From Actinomycetota bacterium (GTDB lineage: Bacteria > Actinomycetota > Actinomycetes > S36-B12): 7,163 nucleotides of DNA. The notes under the pieces were generated by a model. The model worked only from the letters and a program-made list of their open reading frames with translations. It was not told the DNA's origin and searched no databases. The position numbers and the translations under genes are program-made. Position 1 is the stretch's first letter, and the number at the start of each line of letters is the position of its first letter. Shown here piece by piece: positions 1-4,844 of this stretch. The stretch covers positions 1 through 7,163 of the forward strand of contig WLHM01000061.1 of the NCBI GenBank assembly GCA_009702725.1, written 5' to 3'.

Positions 1-445
1 CCGGCAAATTCGCGCCAATCGCAGCGGCCATCGGCTCTTCAATAATGAAAACCTTGCGAGCACCTGCGGCGTAACCAGCATCCTTAACGGCGCGTTGTTC
101 AACTCCGGTGATGCCAGATGGCACACAAATAATCAGACGCGGTTTGGCCAGGTGCCGACGCTTATGAACTTTTTGAATGAAGTATCGAAGCATGCGTTCG
201 GTCGTGTCGAAGTCGGCGATGACACCGTCCTTGAGCGGGCGGATAGCGATGATATTGCCCGGGGTGCGACCGATCATGCGCTTGGCTTCAGAGCCAACCG
301 CCAAGATGCCGCCGGTGTTGTTGTTGATGGCGACGACCGATGGCTCATTTAGGACAATGCCGCGCCCACGCACATAAACCAGGGTGTTTGCAGTACCAAG
401 GTCAACGGCCATATCGCGTCCGACGAAGGATGATGACGAAGCCAC
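1..445 (-). CDS. mreB: Rod-shape-determining protein MreB, N-terminal part (cut by window edge)
   Basis: MreB is a bacterial actin homologue that forms membrane-associated filaments and directs the lateral peptidoglycan synthesis machinery. The 148 visible codons begin V/M-ASSSSFVGRDMAVDLGTANT. The actin-fold phosphate-1 motif DLGTANT is at residues 15-21, followed by the family-typical stretches RGIVLNEPSVV, KRMIGRTPGN, RPLKDGVIADF and VPSGITGVE, and by EEPMAAAIG near the left edge. A full MreB has about 340-350 residues, so more than half lies outside the window. I chose the GTG at 445 because actinobacterial MreB proteins carry about 11 residues before the conserved GRDMAVDLGT segment; the in-frame ATG at 412 would remove them. 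An in-frame stop at 473-475 excludes any longer start. A Shine-Dalgarno-like AGGAAGG (459-465) lies 13 bases upstream, a rather long spacing. In Streptomyces mreB follows ndk directly and leads mreC, mreD and cell-wall genes; here a hydrolase gene intervenes. Confidence 0.97.
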   Translation of the reverse strand, partial: MASSSSFVGRDMAVDLGTANTLVYVRGRGIVLNEPSVVAINNNTGGILAVGSEAKRMIGRTPGNIIAIRPLKDGVIADFDTTERMLRYFIQKVHKRRHLAKPRLIICVPSGITGVEQRAVKDAGYAAGARKVFIIEEPMAAAIGANLP

Positions 446-508
446 GGGGAAGTGTCCGCCTTCCTGTCGAGATCATGAACGGCTAAGGACTATTCAAGGT
501 ACAGCCCT

Positions 509-538
509 ATCTTACGACGAACCCCATTCGCGTCCGAA
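509..538 (-). promoter_or_regulatory. Weak promoter candidate for mreB
   Basis: On the minus strand, TAAGAT (509-514) resembles a sigma-70-type -10 box. Its partner 18 bases upstream, TTCGGA (533-538), matches the -35 consensus at only three of six positions. It lies in the 102-base gap between the hydrolase stop and the mreB start, and would give a leader of roughly 55-60 bases. No convincing terminator is visible in the gap, so read-through from the upstream genes is equally possible. Confidence 0.25.
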
Positions 539-547
539 ATGTCCGGT

Positions 548-1936
548 TTACTGGGCACCTTTATCGGTTTGCGCAATTAGTTCTGCCTTGGCCGTTTCCA
601 GCACCCGCAGATGCCCCTCCAACCGCGCTGCCGTAACCGAATCGGCGGGTAGGTCATACGCCGCCGTGGTAACAGCGCCCAGGTCGGCTCGATAATCATG
701 GCCCAAGCTTTGGAAATCACCGGGCTTGACGTTCGTTGCGAACATCGTGTCAACGAAACTTTGAAAATAAGTGATTCCCGGCCGCCAGGTCATTGACTCG
801 GGGATATTCCGCCCGCGGGTGCCATCAAGTGGCAGCCAGGCTGGGCGGGTGGAGATTAATGCGGGGCGAAAGCGCACCACCGGATCCCCATCGTGCTCCA
901 AGAACCACACGCGGGGCCGCGTAGCAGGTAGCACCGCTGGGATTTCTTCAGGACGATCAACTGTTATCGACTCCTGACTGCACAGCGCGTGAAACCCATC
1001 GGCCACCTTGCCTCCGGGTGTGCCAACCCAAAGTGCCGCAGCAATGTTGTAGTAATCAAGATCAATCGGCCCAGCAGGCACCGCCGCCTCTTGCACCTTT
1101 GCACCAAGACTCTCGCCATACAGCAATAGCCGCGGGCGCTTATTGCGTGTGGCCAGCTCATTGCGGATTGATTCAAGTAATAACTTTTGAGTCTGCGCAG
1201 CGATTGCTACTTTGCCAAGGGATAAGAAAGACGGGAGTAAGCCATAACCGACAACCACCGATGCACTGTCACCGCGCGTGAGAATCTCAAGAATGTCGAC
1301 CGGTGTTGAGTTCGCGAATCCGGTGCCAGCGGGCGCCTGAATAAGTAGGTTGCTTCGATCGAATGCACCGGTGCGGCGCAACTCTGAAATTGCCAAGGCC
1401 ACCCGCTGCTCAACGGTGGCCGCTGCATCAACGCCGATGAATACACGCACCGGCTCAGCAACCGGCTCTAAGCCAGTGACTTCACGGATGTCATCAGCGC
1501 CGGTAACTGAACCAACAAACCGGGCACCCTCGCGGCCGAGTTCAGTCATCGTTACCGCAGACTGCGAACTGCCCGATACCAAATGATTTAGTGGTGGCTG
1601 CGCATACGCTGGATCTAGGTCGCGTCCGTTCGGGGTGAGTTTTTGCTCAACCAGCCTGCGGCCCACCACCCCGGCAACCACGCCAACACCGACCATGCCT
1701 ACAACAGCAGCAACCGACTTAACCGGCCAGCGGCCGCGACCAATCGCCGCAGCTACCACTGCTGTGCCAAGCCCAACAGGTAGTGCCACCGCCGAGCACG
1801 TCAGGCCACCAACAACAATCGGAAAGGCGGTGCGTACTTTTGCCGGCCAAGGTACCAACGTCGGCCCACGCGAACCCGCTGCAATAACACCACCGGCACT
1901 GACACCGGCAGCCGCACCAAGTGCCGACGGCAACAT
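548..1936 (-). CDS. Membrane-anchored alpha/beta-hydrolase, Abhydrolase_9 (formerly DUF2319) type
   Basis: This 462-residue protein has a hydrophobic N-terminal region: likely membrane segments at about residues 37-66 and 74-92, and a small-residue-rich stretch at 4-20. The catalytic-type domain runs from about residue 160 to the end. It shows family landmarks: EPVRVFIGVD (161-170), ELRRTGAFDRSNLL (185-198), the nucleophile elbow GESLG (274-278, Ser276 as nucleophile), ALWVGTP (301-307), FLEHDGDPVV (345-354, Asp351 a candidate acid) and LGHDY (411-415, His413 a candidate base). Family members usually have more N-terminal membrane helices, so this one looks short. The substrate is unknown; an esterase or lipase role at the membrane is an inference. 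The ATG lies 3 bases after the ndk stop and has no clear Shine-Dalgarno, suggesting translational coupling to ndk. In other actinobacteria mreB normally occupies this position. The exact start is uncertain because the N-terminus is poorly conserved. Confidence 0.86.
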   Translation of the reverse strand: MLPSALGAAAGVSAGGVIAAGSRGPTLVPWPAKVRTAFPIVVGGLTCSAVALPVGLGTAVVAAAIGRGRWPVKSVAAVVGMVGVGVVAGVVGRRLVEQKLTPNGRDLDPAYAQPPLNHLVSGSSQSAVTMTELGREGARFVGSVTGADDIREVTGLEPVAEPVRVFIGVDAAATVEQRVALAISELRRTGAFDRSNLLIQAPAGTGFANSTPVDILEILTRGDSASVVVGYGLLPSFLSLGKVAIAAQTQKLLLESIRNELATRNKRPRLLLYGESLGAKVQEAAVPAGPIDLDYYNIAAALWVGTPGGKVADGFHALCSQESITVDRPEEIPAVLPATRPRVWFLEHDGDPVVRFRPALISTRPAWLPLDGTRGRNIPESMTWRPGITYFQSFVDTMFATNVKPGDFQSLGHDYRADLGAVTTAAYDLPADSVTAARLEGHLRVLETAKAELIAQTDKGAQ

Positions 1937-1939
1937 CGA

Positions 1940-2347
1940 CTACAGACCCGGAAAGAAGAGTTCTATTTCGCGGGCTGCTGATTCGGGTGAATCCGAGCCA
2001 TGCGTCACATTTAGTTGGGTTTCGGTTGCCAGATCACCGCGGATGGTGCCCGGCGCTGAGTTAGCAGGATTAGTAGCGCCCATCATCGCGCGCCAAGACA
2101 AAATGGCCGCCGGGCCTTCGATCACCGCTGCAACAAGGGGTGAGCTGGTGATGAAATCGACTAGGTCGGCGAAGAACGGCTTATCTGCATGCTCGCCGTA
2201 ATGCTCCTGGGCGACCGCGGCCGTCAAAGTGCGCATTTCTAGGGCGATGATTTTGAAGCCTTTGCGCTCGATGCGACCAAGGACTTCACCCACTAGGCCA
2301 CGGGCAACGCCATCGGGCTTGATCAGGACGAGGGTGCGCTCAGACAT
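1940..2347 (-). CDS. ndk: Nucleoside-diphosphate kinase
   Basis: Ndk transfers the gamma-phosphate of an NTP (usually ATP) to NDPs and dNDPs through a phosphohistidine intermediate, balancing cytoplasmic nucleotide pools. The 135-residue length is normal for bacterial Ndk. The sequence begins MSERTLVLIKPDGVARGLVGE, and the ATP-contacting Lys10 is present. It contains the APGTIRGD segment (98-105) and the active-site signature NVTHGSDS (113-120), with His116 as the phosphorylated residue. It is close to mycobacterial Ndk over its full length. The ATG at 2347 is well supported by AGGGAG (2356-2361), 8 bases upstream. It lies 61 bases downstream of the DUF4233 gene and almost abuts the hydrolase gene, so a folC-DUF4233-ndk-hydrolase transcript is likely. 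The folC-DUF4233-ndk order is standard in Actinobacteria. Confidence 0.98.
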   Translation of the reverse strand: MSERTLVLIKPDGVARGLVGEVLGRIERKGFKIIALEMRTLTAAVAQEHYGEHADKPFFADLVDFITSSPLVAAVIEGPAAILSWRAMMGATNPANSAPGTIRGDLATETQLNVTHGSDSPESAAREIELFFPGL

Positions 2348-2408
2348 GGGTTTAACTCCCTATATATACGGCAGATGGGCATTGGAACCTACTGGCTCTG
2401 GGCTAACT

Positions 2409-2759
2409 CTACCCAGCCACTTCGTCAGGGCCTGCATCGCGTTCGGCCCGCAGGGCATCGACCCGGCGACCATTGCGCACCGCAAAGAACCAAAGGATTG
2501 CGAATATTGCGCCCACTATGAACATCAGGGGAACAAGTAGCCCTAGGGCCAAAACCGCAACCTGCATTATCCAGCCAAAGCCCACTCCCCACGAGCGACG
2601 CAAAGTTCCGGTCGCTAGTACTAAAAGCACCGCGAGCCCCATTCCGATACCGATGGCCCAACCCGGGTTGGCTACCGATCCGTTGGTTGCCGCCACCGGT
2701 ATGGCAAGCAGCACGATTAGGGCCTCGATCGCGAGTACCGCAGAACACAACACCTTCAT
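2409..2759 (-). CDS. DUF4233 family small integral membrane protein
   Basis: This 116-residue protein of unknown function has four predicted transmembrane helices, at about residues 3-24, 34-52, 57-76 and 77-95. A charged C-terminal tail (RNGRRVDALRAERD, residues 95-108) is probably cytoplasmic. The start MKVLCSAVLAIEALIVLLAIPV matches the way DUF4233 proteins begin. The family is found in Actinobacteria between folC and ndk, as here; that position, together with the helix pattern, is the basis of the call. I chose the ATG at 2759, 4 bases after the folC stop. A TTG at 2801 would add 14 residues overlapping folC that the family lacks. A weak GGGGA lies about 11 bases upstream of the chosen ATG, and translational coupling to folC is likely. 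No enzymatic motif is visible. Confidence 0.87.
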   Translation of the reverse strand: MKVLCSAVLAIEALIVLLAIPVAATNGSVANPGWAIGIGMGLAVLLVLATGTLRRSWGVGFGWIMQVAVLALGLLVPLMFIVGAIFAILWFFAVRNGRRVDALRAERDAGPDEVAG

Positions 2760-2763
2760 TGGC

Positions 2764-4164
2764 TTAAATCCCCGAATACATTCGTTTGGCGTCGCCGACA
2801 AGTGCGACCGAACCGGTTATTAGCACTCCAACTCCACCGAACTCACCTGACTCCTCGGCAAGGGCAAAGGCTCGATCCACCGCGGCGAGCAGCGCCGGCT
2901 CTGTCCAGACGCGATCGGCACCAAATATTGACATCGCAATTTCTGTCAGTGTTTCTGCTGGCATCGCCCGCCCCGAGGTTGACTCGGTGACGATGACCCG
3001 GTCAACCACCGGCTCTAGCGCGGTAAGGAAGCCCACTGCATCTTTCTCGATCATCACCCCAACTACTGCGAATAGTTGAGCGAAATCAAATGAATCAGCA
3101 ATCGCATTCGCCAACGCCCGCGCGCCGTGTGGGTTATGAGCTGCATCCAAAATTACCGTAGGGTTTCGGCGGACTATCTCAAGGCGACCCGGTGAGGTAA
3201 CTAATGCAAAACCCTCGCGAACTATCTCCACATCTAACTCTTCGTTACCCCCACCGATAAATGCTTCGACCGCGGCAAGGGCCACCGCGGCATTGTCGGC
3301 CTGGTGCTCGCCAAACAGTGGCAAGAAAATATCCTCGTACTCCGACCGCAAACCCTTCAAAGTAAGTACCTGGCCGCCGACCGCTACTCCACGACCCAAG
3401 ACCCCGAACTCCAAGCCCTCCCGGGCAACTGTCGCATTCATTTCGACGCTGCGCGCCAACAAAGCTTCGGCAGCAGGTAGCTCTTGCCGGGCGAGTACCG
3501 CGAAGGCATCGGACTTTATTATCCCGGCCTTCTCGCGAGCAATAAGCGCAATCGTTTCACCCAGATATTCGACGTGATCGATACCGATTGGAGTAACAAC
3601 CGCGACCATGCCGTCTGCGACATTGGTGGCATCCCATTCACCACCCATGCCGACTTCAACAATCGCAACATCGACCGGCGCATCAGCGAATGCCGCATAG
3701 GCCATCGCGGTCATAACTTCGAAGAATGAGAGCGGAATACCGCCATCGGCGACCGAACGCGCATCTACCAACTCGACGAAAGGGCCGATGTCGTCCCAGG
3801 TGCGAAGGAAGCGCCCTGCCGAGATCGGTTGCCCGTCGAAGCAGATGCGTTCACGCGGATCAAGTAGGTGCGGTGAGGTAAATAGCCCGGTGCGTAAACC
3901 CAATGCCCGCAGTAGCGCCTCGATCATCCGTGCCGTGGAGGTCTTGCCATTGGTGCCCGTGACATGTATGACCGGGTACGTGCGCTGCGGGTCACCCAGC
4001 AGTTCTATTACCGAAGCAATCCGGGTCAATGAAGGCTCTATGTGATTTTCGGGCCAACGGGCAGTTAGGTCTGCCAATAATGCCGGAAGCCTAGATGCTG
4101 CATCTTGGTCGCTTGACACATCACTGATTGTAGGCGCGCCCCACCACCACTTTTCGGCAACCAT
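2764..4164 (-). CDS. folC: Bifunctional folylpolyglutamate synthase / dihydrofolate synthase
   Basis: FolC adds glutamate to dihydropteroate and to folates in ATP-dependent ligations, completing dihydrofolate synthesis and retaining folates in the cytoplasm. The 466 residues follow the Mur-ligase fold. The ATP-binding loop TGTNGKT is at 69-75, then TSPHL (96-100), the metal-binding and catalytic region VEVGMGGEWDATN (169-181), TPIGIDHVEYLG (191-202), EKAGIIK (211-217), GEHQADNAAVAL (285-296), TSPGRLE (323-329) and DAAHNPHGARAL (340-351). It is similar to mycobacterial FolC throughout. The ATG at 4164 gives an unusual N-terminus with three tryptophans in a row (6-8) and no good Shine-Dalgarno. 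A GTG at 4119 (residue 16) is an alternative; clear family similarity begins around residue 25 (RLPALLADLTARWPE). It appears to be the first gene of the minus-strand operon. In other actinobacteria valS normally precedes it on the same strand; here valS points the other way. Confidence 0.97.
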   Translation of the reverse strand: MVAEKWWWGAPTISDVSSDQDAASRLPALLADLTARWPENHIEPSLTRIASVIELLGDPQRTYPVIHVTGTNGKTSTARMIEALLRALGLRTGLFTSPHLLDPRERICFDGQPISAGRFLRTWDDIGPFVELVDARSVADGGIPLSFFEVMTAMAYAAFADAPVDVAIVEVGMGGEWDATNVADGMVAVVTPIGIDHVEYLGETIALIAREKAGIIKSDAFAVLARQELPAAEALLARSVEMNATVAREGLEFGVLGRGVAVGGQVLTLKGLRSEYEDIFLPLFGEHQADNAAVALAAVEAFIGGGNEELDVEIVREGFALVTSPGRLEIVRRNPTVILDAAHNPHGARALANAIADSFDFAQLFAVVGVMIEKDAVGFLTALEPVVDRVIVTESTSGRAMPAETLTEIAMSIFGADRVWTEPALLAAVDRAFALAEESGEFGGVGVLITGSVALVGDAKRMYSGI

Positions 4165-4213
4165 CCCCGTGCAGCAAACATCCCGGTGCCACTAACTTTG
4201 CCAGTCACCAATA

Positions 4214-4242
4214 GTTATGCACCAGCTCACTTTCGCATGCAA
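4214..4242 (-). promoter_or_regulatory. Candidate folC operon promoter
   Basis: On the minus strand TTGCAT (4237-4242) and CATAAC (4214-4219) are separated by exactly 17 bases, the preferred spacing of a housekeeping sigma factor. The first matches the -35 consensus at three of six positions and the second the -10 consensus at four of six. Transcription would start near 4207, about 40 bases upstream of the folC ATG. It lies just downstream of an inverted repeat that could end transcription from the small upstream ORF, which fits an independent start for folC. The call rests on motif matching only. Confidence 0.33.
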
Positions 4243-4274
4243 CTGGCCCCGGGCCGAGAGCGGTCAGGGGCCAG
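4243..4274 (-). terminator. Inverted repeat, possible terminator of the small upstream ORF
   Basis: CTGGCCCC (4243-4250) and GGGGCCAG (4267-4274) form a perfect 8-bp GC-rich stem around a 16-base loop. It lies 41 bases past the stop of the small minus-strand ORF and just upstream of the folC promoter candidate. The U-run of a classic intrinsic terminator is missing in both orientations: TTGCATG follows on the minus strand and CAACAGG on the plus strand. It could be a weak terminator or a transcript-stabilising hairpin. Confidence 0.35.
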
Positions 4275-4315
4275 CAACAGGGTTTAAACTCCCCACCTAG
4301 CGTCGGGAAAGGGTT

Positions 4316-4486
4316 CTACTCTTCGTTACCCTCAAAGCACATGCCCTGCATCCAAACAATCGGGGTGCCGGAGGGGTTTAGGGTGCCGCCGATACCGGCC
4401 ACACCGGGCCGTACCCAAACAACACCGAGTGCGAGCCGATCCGTTGGCGCTAAAATAACTGGCGAATTAACATTGCTATTTGGCAT
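4316..4486 (-). CDS. Possible small protein, 56 residues, unknown function
   Basis: I do not recognise this protein. It begins MPNSNVNSPVILAPTDRLAL and ends MQGMCFEGNEE. It has no signal peptide, membrane helix or catalytic motif; it is rich in Pro, Gly and Val in the middle, with one Cys and an acidic tail. An in-frame ATG at 4531 would add 15 residues, but the ATG at 4486 is preferred. It has an AAGGA (4497-4501) 10 bases upstream, and sequence similarity to a second copy at 4676-4730 begins exactly at this ATG. That boundary is the main reason for reading the minus strand as coding. An overlapping plus-strand frame (4341-4544) exists but has no such support. The gene sits alone in the folC-valS gap and may be a recently acquired or decaying gene, or not expressed at all. 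Confidence 0.4.
   Translation of the reverse strand: MPNSNVNSPVILAPTDRLALGVVWVRPGVAGIGGTLNPSGTPIVWMQGMCFEGNEE
4432..4486 (-). repeat. Diverged direct repeat, copy 1
   Basis: These 55 bases match 4676-4730 without gaps at 42 positions (about 76%), at an offset of 244. This copy is the start of the small 56-codon ORF. Similarity stops at the ATG on one side. On the other side it weakens after codon 18, where the two copies differ in length by a few bases. Confidence 0.75.
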
Positions 4487-4565
4487 CGGGTTTAAGTCCT
4501 TATCCTGTTTTGGGGTTAGCGGGGCGATCATGACCCGCGGCTAATATGGAAACACGGAAACCGCC

Positions 4566-4594
4566 TTGACGCATTTTTAACACATTCATGCAAT
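4566..4594 (+). promoter_or_regulatory. Candidate promoter upstream of valS
   Basis: TTGACG (4566-4571, five of six consensus positions) and TGCAAT (4589-4594, four of six) are separated by 17 bases in an AT-rich stretch. Transcription would begin near 4601, leaving a valS leader of about 240 bases antisense to the second small-ORF copy. A perfect TTGACA closer to valS (4786-4791) lacks a -10 box at a usable distance. Support is motif matching only. Confidence 0.3.
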
Positions 4595-4675
4595 ATAAAG
4601 ATACCCGACACTTTTCCAGCGCTGGTGCCACGTGGGGTCTTCGAGTTCACTCCCGAAAACAACCGCCCCCAACTT

Positions 4676-4730
4676 CGAGCCGATTAATCGGCGCTGAAAC
4701 CACCGGCGAATTAACCTCGGCACTTGGCAT
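4676..4730 (-). repeat. Diverged direct repeat, copy 2
   Basis: This is the partner of 4432-4486 (42 of 55 bases identical). It contains the 14-base palindrome at 4679-4692, which is only partly kept in copy 1 (GCCGATCCGTTGGC). Confidence 0.75.
4679..4692. promoter_or_regulatory. 14-base perfect palindrome, possible operator
   Basis: GCCGATTAATCGGC is its own reverse complement. It lies about 150 bases upstream of the valS ATG and inside the valS leader predicted from the upstream promoter candidate. Two shorter palindromes lie nearby: CCAGCGCTGG (4616-4625) and CCACGTGG (4628-4635). Binding by a dimeric regulator is possible, but no regulator gene is in the window, and a palindrome this long is expected by chance about once in every two windows of this size. 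Confidence 0.2.
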
Positions 4731-4844
4731 TTAGTGCCCCACTATTCAAGAACTTTGAAACCCGGGCATTCCGATCCGAAGATCCTTGACATTTTCAGCT
4801 AGGGGTGCGCCCGCCTCCAGCGCGACTCAATACCATTGCCAACC

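Larger units (their letters stand above)
4647..4730 (-). pseudogene. Truncated, frame-broken copy of the small ORF
   Basis: Read on the minus strand this gives MPSAEVNSPVVSAPINRLEV and then runs out of frame to a TGA at 4647-4649 after 27 codons. It shares Met-Pro, VNSPV, AP and RL with the 56-residue ORF downstream of it. After RLEV the similarity shifts to another frame (GAVVF against GVVWV), consistent with a small length difference that breaks the reading frame. Between the aligned codons there are both silent changes (CCA/CCG twice, GTT/GTG) and replacements. No Shine-Dalgarno precedes the ATG, unlike in the longer copy. It is best explained as a decayed tandem duplicate. A genuine very short peptide gene is the alternative. 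Confidence 0.35.

Noticed and set aside
1635..2201. A 188-codon open frame on the plus strand
   Set aside because: It lies antisense to the hydrolase and ndk genes, both recognised by conserved motifs, and its Thr/Ala/Pro-rich translation is typical of a shadow frame.
2360..2369. TATATATA just upstream of ndk as a -10 box
   Set aside because: Transcription from it would start at or after the Shine-Dalgarno, leaving the ndk transcript without its ribosome-binding site, and no -35 box is visible.
2760..2801. A TTG start extending the DUF4233 protein by 14 residues into folC
   Set aside because: The extension has no family support, and the ATG at 2759, 4 bases after the folC stop, gives the expected N-terminus.
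4341..4544. A 67-codon plus-strand frame overlapping the small minus-strand ORF
   Set aside because: It has no ribosome-binding site, and the duplicated block does not start or end at a codon boundary meaningful for this strand. The minus-strand reading explains the repeat edge at the ATG.
4619..4632. GCTGGTGCCACG, resembling the T-box core GGTGGTACCGCG (9 of 12)
   Set aside because: No stem I with a valine specifier loop or downstream sequestrator is recognisable, and it lies more than 200 bases from the valS start.
4786..4791. Perfect TTGACA box 53 bases before valS
   Set aside because: The sequence 16-18 bases downstream is GC-rich (CGCCCGCC), with nothing like a -10 box.
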